Positions 32,915 to 41,189 of a stretch of 64,000 nt of DNA are shown one piece after another (the first letter of the stretch is position 1; every line of letters starts with the position of its first letter). The DNA lies in assembly GCF_021922925.1 (NCBI RefSeq), contig NZ_CP040786.1, positions 310,001 to 374,000 on the forward strand. The letters run 5' to 3'. Source of the DNA: Clavibacter phaseoli. Lineage in GTDB: Bacteria > Actinomycetota > Actinomycetes > Actinomycetales > Microbacteriaceae. A model generated the notes under the pieces. The model saw only the letters and a program-made list of their open reading frames with translations, was not told the DNA's origin and ran no database searches. The translations under genes and the position numbers were made by a program.

Positions 32915-33943
32915 GTGCCCGCATCCGCCCGCCCCTCCTCCGCTGCCCGCTCCGCGTCCGCCGACCGCGACGACGCGGCCGTCGTCCCCGCGGATCCGCG
33001 CCTCGGCCCGCAGACGCGTCGCCCCCAGCCGTGGATCCGCGCCGTCGCGGTCGCGCTCCTCGCCTGGATCGCGCTCGGCGCGGGGCTCGGCCTCGCCATC
33101 GGCATCGCGGAGGCGGTGACGGAGGCGACCGGGGGCGGCCTGCTCCCGAAGGTCGTGCTGCAGGCCGTGCTGATGTCCGCGCTCGTCGTGCCCGCCGTCG
33201 TCCTGCTGCGGAGGCGGCTCGACCGGCGGAGCCTCGCCGGCCTCGGCCTGTCGCGGCGGATCGGCCGGCCGATCGCGCTGGGCGTCGGGGTGGGCGCGGT
33301 GACGGGCGCGGTCGTGTGGGTCCCGGCCGGTCTCCTCGGCTGGATCCGCGTCGACGGCTTCGACCTCGCCGCCTTCGCCGGGTTCCTCCTCCTGAACGGC
33401 GTCGTCCTCGCGCTCTACGAGGCGATCCCGGAGGAGCTCGCCCTCCGCGGCTACATGTGGACGAACCTCCGCGACGGCACCGGGCTCGTCGTCGCCACGG
33501 TCGTGACCACCGCCCTCTTCCCAGCGATCGGCCTCGTCATCGAGTCCGGCCGCTGGATCGTCCGGACCGTCGCGGGATCCGACACCGGCGCCTTCACGCC
33601 GATACCCGAGGGCAGCGACGCGATCGCCTACGTGCTCCAGCTCGTCCTGTTCGGCCTCGCGCTCGTCGCCGCGCGGCGGATCCCGATGGAGGGCGCGCTC
33701 CTCGTCGCGATGGCGTTCCACTGGACGCAGCTCACGGTGACCCGCGCGCTGCTGGGCGGCATGGGCTGGGCGTCGTCGGGCTGGGACGTGGCGTTCGTCG
33801 AGCCCGACGCGATCGCGCTGGTGCTCGTGCACATCGTGCTGGCCGGGCTCGTCTTCGTCGCGGTGCGGAAGCGGATGGAGCGGCGGCAGACCGAGCTGCG
33901 GCCGGCGCACGGAGCGCGCGTCCAGGAAACCGACCTACGGTAG
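32915..33943 (+). CDS. CPBP family intramembrane protease-like protein
   Basis: A 342-residue protein with about eight helices. The CPBP (Abi/CAAX-protease-like) motif EAIPEELALRGYMWTNL has the paired Glu and the Arg of the EExxxR active site. The second motif region (AMAFHWTQLTVTRALLG) supplies the usual His. Such proteases act within the membrane, and some process prenylated or bacteriocin-related substrates. The first 30 residues are low-complexity and the start is uncertain: GTG 32915 was chosen, and ATG 32870 would add 15 residues. A long arginine-rich tail follows the last helix. Confidence 0.75.
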   Translation: MPASARPSSAARSASADRDDAAVVPADPRLGPQTRRPQPWIRAVAVALLAWIALGAGLGLAIGIAEAVTEATGGGLLPKVVLQAVLMSALVVPAVVLLRRRLDRRSLAGLGLSRRIGRPIALGVGVGAVTGAVVWVPAGLLGWIRVDGFDLAAFAGFLLLNGVVLALYEAIPEELALRGYMWTNLRDGTGLVVATVVTTALFPAIGLVIESGRWIVRTVAGSDTGAFTPIPEGSDAIAYVLQLVLFGLALVAARRIPMEGALLVAMAFHWTQLTVTRALLGGMGWASSGWDVAFVEPDAIALVLVHIVLAGLVFVAVRKRMERRQTELRPAHGARVQETDLR

Positions 33944-33964
33944 GGATGTTCATGCGATCGCATG
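33925..33964 (+). promoter_or_regulatory. Candidate stress-type promoter and palindrome before the SDR gene
   Basis: GGAAAC (33925-33930) and GTT (33948-33950) are 17 bases apart, similar to SigH/SigR promoters. The perfect palindrome CATGCGATCGCATG (33951-33964) follows at the presumed start and could be an operator. The -35 lies in the end of the preceding gene. Confidence 0.35.
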
Positions 33965-34022
33965 GATCAGTGGCTCCGCCCACGAGACGCGGGCCGCCGT
34001 CCCCGACTCGTCAGGAGACCCC

Positions 34023-34811
34023 ATGACCACCACCCGCTTCACCGACAAGGTCGTCCTCATCACCGGCGGAGGATCCGGCCTCGGCCGCGCCGCCGCCGTC
34101 CGCCTCGCCGCCGAGGGCGCGCGGCTCGCGCTCGTCGACATCTCCGAGAAGGGCCTCGCCGCGACCGTCGAGGCCGTCCGCTCCGGCTCGCCCGACACCG
34201 AGATCCTCACCGTCATCGCCGACGTGTCCCAGGAGTCCGACGTCGCCGCGTACGTCGACCGGACCGTCGAGCGCTTCGCCCGCATCGACGGGTTCTTCAA
34301 CAACGCGGGCATCGAGGGCCGCCAGAACCTCACCGAGGACTTCACGGCGAGCGAGTTCGACAAGGTCGTCGCGATCAACCTCCGCGGCGTGTTCCTCGGC
34401 CTCGAGAAGGTGCTCGCCGTCATGCGCGCGCAGGGCTCCGGCATGGTCGTCAACACGGCGAGCGTCGGCGGGATCCGCGGCGTCGGCAACCAGTCCGGCT
34501 ACGCGGCCGCCAAGCACGGCGTCGTCGGCCTCACGCGCAACTCGGCCGTCGAGTACGGCCAGTTCGGCATCCGGATCAACGCGATCGCGCCCGGCGCCAT
34601 CTGGACCCCCATGGTCGAGGAGTCGATGAAGCAGATCAGCGCCGACGACCCGCGCGGCGCCGCCGAGGAGTTCATCCAGGGCAACCCGACGAAGCGCTAC
34701 GGCGAGGCGGACGAGATCGCGTCGGTCGTCGCGTTCCTGCTCTCGGACGACGCGGCGTACGTGAACGCGGCCGTGCTGCCGATCGACGGCGGGCAGTCCG
34801 CCAAGTACTGA
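34023..34811 (+). CDS. SDR family oxidoreductase (glucose-1-dehydrogenase-like)
   Basis: A 262-residue classical short-chain dehydrogenase. The cofactor motif is ITGGGSGLGRA, with Asp39 in ALVDIS after the second strand, which favours NAD. NNAGIEG follows, the catalytic Ser is in VNTASVGGIRG, and the active-site SGYAAAKHGVVGL carries Tyr and Lys. INAIAPGAIWTPM and the closing NAAVLPIDGGQSAKY are typical of the glucose-1-dehydrogenase or cyclohexanol-type group. Codons are almost entirely C-ending, suggesting strong expression. It is a single-gene unit; a terminator follows. The substrate is unknown. Confidence 0.9.
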   Translation: MTTTRFTDKVVLITGGGSGLGRAAAVRLAAEGARLALVDISEKGLAATVEAVRSGSPDTEILTVIADVSQESDVAAYVDRTVERFARIDGFFNNAGIEGRQNLTEDFTASEFDKVVAINLRGVFLGLEKVLAVMRAQGSGMVVNTASVGGIRGVGNQSGYAAAKHGVVGLTRNSAVEYGQFGIRINAIAPGAIWTPMVEESMKQISADDPRGAAEEFIQGNPTKRYGEADEIASVVAFLLSDDAAYVNAAVLPIDGGQSAKY

Positions 34812-34818
34812 GCGGTAC

Positions 34819-34854
34819 GGATCGCGCCGGCCGCGAGGGCGGTCGGCGCGATCC
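34819..34854. terminator. Hairpin terminator after the SDR gene
   Basis: A 15-bp stem (34819-34833 with 34840-34854) has one G-U pair and a 6-base loop, between convergent genes. It probably serves both. Confidence 0.75.
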
Positions 34855-34896
34855 CCGCGGTCGGCGCGGTCTCGGCACTCCCCGCGCCTGGCGCGC

Positions 34897-35352
34897 TCAG
34901 CCGAACGGCGCGGTCGGGACCTGGCAGGTGACCGGCTGGCCGGCGGCCGCGGTGGAGGTGGCGATCTCCGTGACGCCGTCGACGAGGATCCGGCAGGTCA
35001 GCACCTCGCCGTCGACCGGGGTGGCCTGCACGAAGGCCCAGTCCTCCGCGGTGACGACCGACTCGACCGACCAGATGGAGCTCGCCGAGTCGTCGCCGGG
35101 CGCGAGCGACGCCTGGCCGACCTCCTTCACGATCGACGGGCGCCCGCGGTGCGAGGCCTCGGCGTACGACACGTCGGCCAGGCCGCCGTCGGCGGGTCCT
35201 GAGGTCGTCACCTCGTAGGTGATGGCGTAGATGTCGGCGATGTCGTCGGTGATGCCCGAGCAGCCCGCGAGGGCGAACGATGCGGCGCCGGCGACGGCGA
35301 CGAGGGCGATGCCGAATCGGCGGCTCACGCTGCGAGGCGATGCGGAGGTCAT
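34897..35352 (-). CDS. MmpS-like lipoprotein
   Basis: A 151-residue lipoprotein. The signal peptide ends at ALAGCSG with Cys31. The mature part has the pattern of MmpS accessory proteins: YAITYEVTTSGPADGGLADVSYAEA, then SSIWSVESVV and TCRILVDGVTEIATSTAAAGQPVTC with the conserved late cysteines. In mycobacteria, MmpS partners with the MmpL transporter, but no MmpL gene is near, so it may act alone or with a distant partner. The start is ATG 35352, with GAGACT six bases upstream; this may be leaderless. Confidence 0.7.
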   Translation of the reverse strand: MTSASPRSVSRRFGIALVAVAGAASFALAGCSGITDDIADIYAITYEVTTSGPADGGLADVSYAEASHRGRPSIVKEVGQASLAPGDDSASSIWSVESVVTAEDWAFVQATPVDGEVLTCRILVDGVTEIATSTAAAGQPVTCQVPTAPFG

Positions 35353-35462
35353 GCCCCCAGTCTCGTGCGCGGGCCGCGCGGATCTCGTCGGCCGCAGGTG
35401 CCGCGATCCCCGCCCGAGCGGCACCCGGGTACGACTCGCGGGGGAGCCGGGCGCGAGGCGGG

Positions 35463-35488
35463 GCGGATCCGGTCGTCGCCGGATCCGC
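35463..35488. terminator. Hairpin terminator after the epimerase gene
   Basis: Arms GCGGATCCGG (35463-35472) and CCGGATCCGC (35479-35488) pair perfectly around a 6-base loop. It lies 11 bases beyond the stop of the minus-strand epimerase gene. Confidence 0.65.
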
Positions 35489-35499
35489 GCGCGGCCGAG

Positions 35500-36564
35500 T
35501 CAGACCACCGCGCTCCGCAGCGGCGCCGTCGCGAACTCGCGCATGCCCTCCTCGAAGGTCATGCGCGGCTCCCAGCCGAGCTCCGTGCGCAGGCGCTCGG
35601 ACGACGCCGTGATGTGCCGGACGTCGCCGAGCCGGTACTCGCCCGTGGTGACGGGCGCGGATCCGCCGGCCTCCCGCGCGAGCGCCTCCGCCATCTCGCC
35701 GATGGTGTGCACGGTGCCGCTGCCGACGTTGAAGGCGCGGAACGACCCGGCCTCGTGGGTCCCGGTCCAGGCGAGCGCGGCGAGGTTCGCGCCGGCGACG
35801 TCGCGCACGTGCACGAAGTCGCGGCGTTGCCGGCCGTCCTCGAACACGCGCGGCGCCTCGCCGCGCGCGAGGGCGGAGCGGAACAGCGACGCGACGCCCG
35901 CGTAGGGCGTGTTCTGCGGCATGCCGGGGCCGTAGACGTTGTGGTACCGGAGCGCGGCCGCACGACCGCCGGTGGCGCGGGTCCACGAGCTCGCGAGGTT
36001 CTCCTGCGCGAGCTTGGTGGTGGCGTAGACGTTGCGCGGATCCAGCGGCACGTCCTCGCCGATGAGCGTGGGGACGAGCGGCTCGCCCGTCGCGGGATCG
36101 AGGGGATCGAACATCCCGGCGTCGAGGTCGGCGACGCGGCGCGCGGGCGGGCGCACCGGGCCGTCGGCGCCCGCGTAGGCACCCTCGCCGTAGACGACCA
36201 TCGAGCTCGCGAGCACGAGCCGGTCGATGCCCGCGCGGGTCATCCCGGCCAGGAGGATCGCGGTGCCGCCGTCGTTCGTCGTCACGTAGTCGGGCGCGTC
36301 GAGGAAGTCGACGCCGAGGCCGACCTTCGCGGCCTGGTGGCACACGAGGTCGACGCCGTCGAGGGCGCCGGCGACGGCGTCGGGATCCGTGACGTCGCCG
36401 CGCACGAGCTCGACGCGCGGGTCGACCTCCGGCTCGCCGCCGTGCACGTCGGCGCGCAGCGAGTCGAGCACGCGCACGCGCCGGCCCTCCTCGAGCGCGG
36501 CCTGCACGATCGCGCCGCCGATGAAGCCGGCGCCTCCCGTGACGAGGAGGATCCCGTCGCTCAC
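35500..36564 (-). CDS. NAD-dependent epimerase/dehydratase
   Basis: A 354-residue extended SDR. The cofactor motif is LLVTGGAGFIGGAIVQAAL, then VCHQAAKVGLG, VLASSMVVYGEGAY and YATTKLAQENL with the active Tyr and Lys, and RYHNVYGPGMPQNTPYAGVASLF, all typical of UDP-sugar epimerases. An insertion between VYGEGAY and the active site is longer than in GalE. The start is GTG 36564, overlapping the upstream gene by four bases. It is therefore in an operon with the methylthioadenosine phosphorylase, an uncommon pairing. The sugar is not known. Confidence 0.88.
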   Translation of the reverse strand: MSDGILLVTGGAGFIGGAIVQAALEEGRRVRVLDSLRADVHGGEPEVDPRVELVRGDVTDPDAVAGALDGVDLVCHQAAKVGLGVDFLDAPDYVTTNDGGTAILLAGMTRAGIDRLVLASSMVVYGEGAYAGADGPVRPPARRVADLDAGMFDPLDPATGEPLVPTLIGEDVPLDPRNVYATTKLAQENLASSWTRATGGRAAALRYHNVYGPGMPQNTPYAGVASLFRSALARGEAPRVFEDGRQRRDFVHVRDVAGANLAALAWTGTHEAGSFRAFNVGSGTVHTIGEMAEALAREAGGSAPVTTGEYRLGDVRHITASSERLRTELGWEPRMTFEEGMREFATAPLRSAVV

Positions 36565-37463
36565 GAGCGCGCGCCGGTCGCGCCGGTGACGGGCCGGGCG
36601 AGCACGGACGCGACCGCGTCCGCGTCGATGAGCGGGCGTCCGCGGTAGTCGTCGGGGATCGCCCGGACGACCGCCTCGATGGCCCGCACGATGCGCGGCT
36701 GCGCCTCCCTCAGGCGCGTGAACACGAGGTCGGCCGTGACGGCGTCGCCCTGCTCGCCGGGCAGCGGCGCGAGGCCCGCGTCCGCGTCGGTGACGAACGA
36801 CAGGTTGACCGTGCCGATGTTCAGCTCCGACGCGAGCACCACCTCGGGGTACTGCGTCATGTTCACGATGTGCGCGCCCGCCTGGCGGAACCAGAGCGAC
36901 TCGGCGCGGGTGGAGAAGCGCGGGCCCTGGATCACGACGACGGTGCCCGACGTGCGCAGCGGCCCCGCGGGATCCGCCTTGTCGCCGCCCTCGAGCTCGA
37001 CGAGCGCGGCGGCCGCGAGGGCGTGCAGCTCGGGGTCGAAGGGATCCGCGGCCGACAGGTGCTGCACGACGCCCTGGTCGAAGAACGTGTCGGGCCGGCC
37101 CCACGTGCGGTCGAGGAGCTGGTCGGTGAGCACGAGCGATCCCGGCGGGTAGTCCGGCGAGACGCCGCCGACCGCGGACGACGACACGATGGCGGAGACC
37201 CCGAGCGACGCCAGCGCCCAGATGTTCGCGCGGTAGTCGATGAGGTGCGGCGCGACCGAGTGGTCGGCGCCGTGCCGGGTGAGGAACGCGACGCGGCGGC
37301 CCGCCAGCTCGCCGACGGCGACCTCGCTCGAGGTCGGGCCGAACGGCGTCTCGATGCGGTGCGACGTGCTCGTCGCGGGGTCGAGCAGGGCGTAGAGGCC
37401 GGATCCGCCGATGACGCCGATGTCGGCGCGCGGGGCGGATGCGGGTGCGGTGGTGTCGGTCAT
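36561..37463 (-). CDS. mtnP: S-methyl-5'-thioadenosine phosphorylase
   Basis: A 300-residue phosphorylase of the MTAP/PNP family that splits methylthioadenosine into adenine and 5-methylthioribose-1-phosphate. IGVIGGSGLYAL, the phosphate-binding TRHGADHSVAPH, IVSSSAVGGVSPDYPPGSLVL and MTQYPEVVLASELNIGTVNLSFVTDAD match the family. The MTQYPE box favours MTAP over purine nucleoside phosphorylase. GAGGAG lies eight bases before ATG 37463. It overlaps the epimerase gene by four bases. Substrate preference (MTA rather than inosine) is inferred. Confidence 0.88.
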   Translation of the reverse strand: MTDTTAPASAPRADIGVIGGSGLYALLDPATSTSHRIETPFGPTSSEVAVGELAGRRVAFLTRHGADHSVAPHLIDYRANIWALASLGVSAIVSSSAVGGVSPDYPPGSLVLTDQLLDRTWGRPDTFFDQGVVQHLSAADPFDPELHALAAAALVELEGGDKADPAGPLRTSGTVVVIQGPRFSTRAESLWFRQAGAHIVNMTQYPEVVLASELNIGTVNLSFVTDADAGLAPLPGEQGDAVTADLVFTRLREAQPRIVRAIEAVVRAIPDDYRGRPLIDADAVASVLARPVTGATGARS

Positions 37464-37569
37464 GGGACTCCTCGGGTCGTCGACCCAGTCAATCAGGGGC
37501 ACGGTGGGTGCGCGCAGGACGCGACCCGCGGCGGATGCCCGGGCGTCGTCCGCGTGCTGGACTGGGGCG

Positions 37570-38226
37570 ATGAGCACCGCCGACGCGCCGCCCGACCGGA
37601 CCGCCGTCCCGGTGGGGCGCCTCGTGACCGTCCTCGTGGTGCTGGGCCTCGCGGGCGTCGTCACGGCGGGCGGGAGCGTGATGCTCGCCGCGCGGATCCG
37701 GGCCTCGTCCACCGGGTTCGAGGTGGACGGCCTCTCGCTTCTGCTGCCGGGGCTCGGGGTGACGGCCGTGGTCACGTTCCTCGCGGCGGCGACGACCGCG
37801 CGCATCGCGCGCGGCGCCCGACGCATCCAGGCCGATGCGCTGGGCCGGCACGCGGCCGCGCTCGCCCCCGTGCCGCTCGGGGTGACGGCCGCGCTCGTCC
37901 TGCTCCTGTGCGAGCATGGCGACCTCGCCGAGGTCGTCGCACGACGCCCGGGGCTCGCCATCCTGCCGGTCGCGCTCTTCGGGACGGCCGCGGTGGCGCA
38001 GGTCGTCGCCGCTCGGGCGCGCGGCCGGGTGATGCGGATCCGCGCCCTCGGGGTCGCGGGCGCGGCGCTCGTCGGGGCCGCCTGCGCGATGCCGTACCTG
38101 ATGTCGGCCGCGGTGCAGAGCGGCGCGCTGGTGCTGTGCGCCGCCCTGCTGCTCCGGTCGACCCGAGGCGCGGGATCCGCTCAGTTGAGCGGCCGCGTCC
38201 CCTCGGGCAGCACGCCGCCCGCGTAG
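37570..38226 (+). CDS. Hypothetical membrane protein
   Basis: A 218-residue membrane protein with six predicted helices (near 15-38, 50-75, 95-115, 128-148, 158-178, 182-200). It is Ala/Val/Leu-rich with arginine-rich loops (RGARRIQADALGRH). I recognise no family. TGGACT lies six bases before ATG 37570, perhaps a weak leaderless promoter. Its last 46 bases overlap the end of the convergent PEP mutase-like gene. Confidence 0.6.
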   Translation: MSTADAPPDRTAVPVGRLVTVLVVLGLAGVVTAGGSVMLAARIRASSTGFEVDGLSLLLPGLGVTAVVTFLAAATTARIARGARRIQADALGRHAAALAPVPLGVTAALVLLLCEHGDLAEVVARRPGLAILPVALFGTAAVAQVVAARARGRVMRIRALGVAGAALVGAACAMPYLMSAAVQSGALVLCAALLLRSTRGAGSAQLSGRVPSGSTPPA

Positions 38227-38954
38227 AGGTCCTTCGCCGTGTCCTGCAGGGCCGTGAGCGCGACGCGCTGGGTCCACGGGCCGTAGGAGATGCGGCCGAC
38301 GCCGAGCTCCTCGAAGCGCGCGGGGGAGAGGGATCCGGGGATGCCGATGACGGTGAGGCGCTGCGGGCCGACGGCGTCGACGAGGGTGCGCACCTCGTCC
38401 TCCGTGAGCGGGCCGGGCACGAAGACGCTCGTGGCGCCGGCGGCCATGTAGGCGCGCGTGCGCTCGACGGCGTCGGCCAGGATGTCGGACCGGTCGCGGT
38501 CGCCGCCCAGCACGTACGCGTCGGTGCGGGCGTTGAGCGCGAACGGCACGCCCTCGGCCTGCGCGGCTGCGACGGCGGCCTCGACCGCGCGGATCGAGTC
38601 GTCGAGGGGGCGCATGCCGTCCTCCAGGTTCGCGCCGACGACGCCCACGCCGATGGCGCGGCGGATCGTCTCGCCCGCGTCCCCGTAGCCCGACTCGAGG
38701 TCGGCGGAGACGGGCTGCTCGACGGCGGCGACGATGCGGCCGATCATGTCGAGGTGGAGGTCGAGCGGGATCCTCTCGCCGTCCTCGTAGCCGAAGGTGG
38801 CGGCGATGGAGTGGCTCGCGGTGGCGAGCGCCTTGGTCTCGGGGAGCGCGCCGATGGCGGCGGCCGTGATGGCGTCCCACACGTTCACCACCCTCAGGAG
38901 CTCGGGTGCGGTGTGGAGGTCGACGAGGGTCTGCCCGCGGGCGGCGATGGTCAT
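38181..38954 (-). CDS. Isocitrate lyase/PEP mutase superfamily protein
   Basis: A 257-residue TIM-barrel protein. It shows LLRVVNVWDAITAAAIGAL, the metal-binding SADLESGYGD, GANLEDGM, NARTDAYVLGG, and VIGIPGSLSPARFEELGVGRISYGPW. The Lys-Lys-Cys-Gly-His active loop of true isocitrate lyases is absent, so this is a PEP mutase-like or oxaloacetate decarboxylase-like member. TAGGGT ends six bases before ATG 38954 on this strand, so the mRNA is probably leaderless. It converges on the membrane protein gene with an overlap of 46 bases. Confidence 0.85.
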   Translation of the reverse strand: MTIAARGQTLVDLHTAPELLRVVNVWDAITAAAIGALPETKALATASHSIAATFGYEDGERIPLDLHLDMIGRIVAAVEQPVSADLESGYGDAGETIRRAIGVGVVGANLEDGMRPLDDSIRAVEAAVAAAQAEGVPFALNARTDAYVLGGDRDRSDILADAVERTRAYMAAGATSVFVPGPLTEDEVRTLVDAVGPQRLTVIGIPGSLSPARFEELGVGRISYGPWTQRVALTALQDTAKDLYAGGVLPEGTRPLN

Positions 38955-39048
38955 CCTCCGACCCTAGGACGGCCGGGCGCCGCGCGGCAGGGGCGGCTTC
39001 GGGACGCGGACACGGATCCGGTCCCGCGCCCTGGGGAGGAGCGAGGGG

Positions 39049-39273
39049 TCAGCGCGGGCGGTCCGCGGCGGATCGCACGGCGGAGACGACCAGGCCCGCG
39101 CCCGCCGTGAGCAGCGCGAGGGCCGCGACGAGCACGAGCAGGCCGAGGTCGGATCCGCCCGTGTAGACGACCACCCCGGCGACGCCCAGCGCGAGCGCGG
39201 CGGAGAGCAGCACGGCGCCGATCGCGGCGACCACGCGGCGGCGGACGGCGGCGCGGCGCTCGTGCGGATCCAT
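39049..39273 (-). CDS. Small two-helix membrane protein
   Basis: A 74-residue protein with a basic start (HERRAAVRRR) and two hydrophobic helices (about residues 16-38 and 43-65). ATG 39273 gives a sensible positive-inside layout; longer readings run into a low-complexity stretch. No family is recognised. It sits between two minus/plus units and may be transcribed alone. Confidence 0.5.
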   Translation of the reverse strand: MDPHERRAAVRRRVVAAIGAVLLSAALALGVAGVVVYTGGSDLGLLVLVAALALLTAGAGLVVSAVRSAADRPR

Positions 39274-39406
39274 GCGCTCAGGGTCCCGCGCCCGGACCGC
39301 GACGGCAAGGCCCGTGTCCGGGGCGCGGACGGCGAGGGAGGACGACCGCGCATCGGGATCCGGCGGCGACGGGAGAGGACGCGGCCGCGTCGGGGATGAT
39401 GGGGTG

Positions 39407-40699
39407 ATGACCCCCGACCGCCCCGCGGACCGACGACGACGCACGGTCGACGAGCACCGCGCGGCCGTGTCCGCGCTCCTCGCCCCGCTCGCCGACCTCC
39501 CCGCGGAGGAGCTGCCCGTCTCCGCGGAGGCGCTCGCCGCGGATCCGCACCGCTACGCCGACCGCGTGCTCGCCGGCGACGTCACGAGCCCGCTCGACCT
39601 GCCGCCGTTCCGCAACTCGCAGATGGACGGCTACGCGGTGCGCGCGGCCGACCTCGCGGGCGCGAGCGACGCGGATCCGGCCGTCCTCCGCATCGCCGCG
39701 CGGATCCCCGCGGGCGTCGCCCCCGCGCCCCTCGCTCCCGGCACCGCGGCGCCCTGCATGACCGGCGCCCCCGTCCCGCCCGGCGCCGACGCGATCGTGC
39801 CCATCGAGGCCGCGATCCCCGACCGCTTCGTCGACGAGGACGCGACCGACGCGACCGTCTCCTTCGCCGCCCCCGTGGATCCGGGCGCCTTCGTCCGCGC
39901 GCAGGGCAGCGACCTCGCCGCGGGCGCCGTGCTCGTCGCCGCGGGCAGGCGCCTCCTCCCCGCCCACTGGGGCGTGCTCGCCTCGGCCGGCATCGCGACC
40001 GTCGCTGTGCGCCGCCGACCGGTCGTCCTCCTCCTCTCGACCGGCCTGGAGCTGCGCGGGCCCGGTGAGGAGCTGGCGCCCGGGCAGATCCACGACGCCA
40101 ACTCCGTCGCGCTCGCCGCCGCGCTCGCGGCCGCCGGGGCGGAGGTCCGGACGCTGCGGGTCGCCTCCGACGACGCCGACCGCGTGCGCGACGCGATCCG
40201 CGACGCCGCCCCCGGCATCGACCTCCTCCTCACCACGGGCGGCGTCAGCGCCGGCGCGTACGAGGTCGTGCGCGACGTGCTCACCGGCGGCGTCGAGTTC
40301 GTCTCCGTCGCCGTGCAGCCGGGCGGGCCGCAGGGGCTCGGGACGGCGGAGGTCGGCGGCGCGCGGATCCCCGTGGTCGCCTTCCCCGGCAACCCCGTGA
40401 GCGCCCTGGTCTCGTTCGAGCTGTTCCTCCGGCCGGTGCTGCGCGCGCTCGCCGGGCACCCGCGTCCCGACCGCCCGTCCTGCGAGGCGCCGCTCGCCGC
40501 GCCCCTCGACTCGCCTGCCGGCAAGCACCAGGTGCGGCGCGGGCGCCTCGGCGCCGACGGCCGGGTCGTCGCGGTCGGGGGCCCCGGATCCCACCTCCTG
40601 CACGCGTACGCGACCGCCACCCACCTCGTCCACATCCCCGCAGGTCTCGACCGGCTCGAGGCCGGCGACCCCGCCACCGTCTGGAGCATCGATGACTGA
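39407..40699 (+). CDS. moeA: MoeA, molybdopterin molybdenumtransferase
   Basis: A 430-residue enzyme that inserts molybdate into adenylated molybdopterin. It has FRNSQMDGYAVRAADL, PCMTGAPVPPGADAIVPIE, VLLLSTGLELRGPGEELAPGQIHDANS, LLTTGGVSAGAYEVV and VVAFPGNPVSALVSFELF, all family landmarks, and a C-terminal domain IV. GATGAT ends six bases before ATG 39407, suggesting a leaderless mRNA. It is the first gene of the moeA-moaC-mog-moaE operon and overlaps moaC by eight bases. Confidence 0.95.
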   Translation: MTPDRPADRRRRTVDEHRAAVSALLAPLADLPAEELPVSAEALAADPHRYADRVLAGDVTSPLDLPPFRNSQMDGYAVRAADLAGASDADPAVLRIAARIPAGVAPAPLAPGTAAPCMTGAPVPPGADAIVPIEAAIPDRFVDEDATDATVSFAAPVDPGAFVRAQGSDLAAGAVLVAAGRRLLPAHWGVLASAGIATVAVRRRPVVLLLSTGLELRGPGEELAPGQIHDANSVALAAALAAAGAEVRTLRVASDDADRVRDAIRDAAPGIDLLLTTGGVSAGAYEVVRDVLTGGVEFVSVAVQPGGPQGLGTAEVGGARIPVVAFPGNPVSALVSFELFLRPVLRALAGHPRPDRPSCEAPLAAPLDSPAGKHQVRRGRLGADGRVVAVGGPGSHLLHAYATATHLVHIPAGLDRLEAGDPATVWSIDD

Positions 40700-41189
40700 T
40701 CCCGCCCCGAGCGCCGCCGCGCCGTCCCTCACCCACCTGCGGCAGGACGGATCCGCGCACATGGTCGACGTCACCGACAAGGCCGTCACGAAGCGCCGCG
40801 CCGTCGCGCAGGCGGTGCTCGTCACGCGGCCCGAGGTGGTGGCGTCCGTGATCGCGGGCGACCTCCCCAAAGGCGAGGCCGTCGGCACGGCGCGCATCGC
40901 GGGGATCATGGCGGCGAAGCAGACGTCGAGCCTCATCCCGCTGTGCCACCCGCTGCCGATCGGCCGCATCGAGATCGACATCGCGGGCGCCGACGACCGG
41001 CTCACCGTCGTCGCGTCCGTGAGCACGACGGGCGTCACGGGCGTCGAGATGGAGGCGCTCACCGCGGCGTCGGTCGCGGCGCTCACGCTCTACGACATGG
41101 TCAAGGCGGTGGACGCGCGGGCCGTGATCACCGACGTGCTCGTGCGCGAGAAGCAGGGCGGCAAGTCCGGCGACTGGGCCCGCCCGTGA
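40692..41189 (+). CDS. moaC: MoaC, cyclic pyranopterin monophosphate synthase
   Basis: A 165-residue enzyme that forms cyclic pyranopterin monophosphate from the MoaA product. AHMVDVTDKAVTKRRAVAQ, GTARIAGIMAAKQTSSLIPLCHPLPI, GVTGVEMEALTAASVAALTLYDMVKAVD and EKQGGKSGDW are full matches. It overlaps moeA by eight bases and the next gene by four. Confidence 0.97.
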   Translation: MTDPAPSAAAPSLTHLRQDGSAHMVDVTDKAVTKRRAVAQAVLVTRPEVVASVIAGDLPKGEAVGTARIAGIMAAKQTSSLIPLCHPLPIGRIEIDIAGADDRLTVVASVSTTGVTGVEMEALTAASVAALTLYDMVKAVDARAVITDVLVREKQGGKSGDWARP

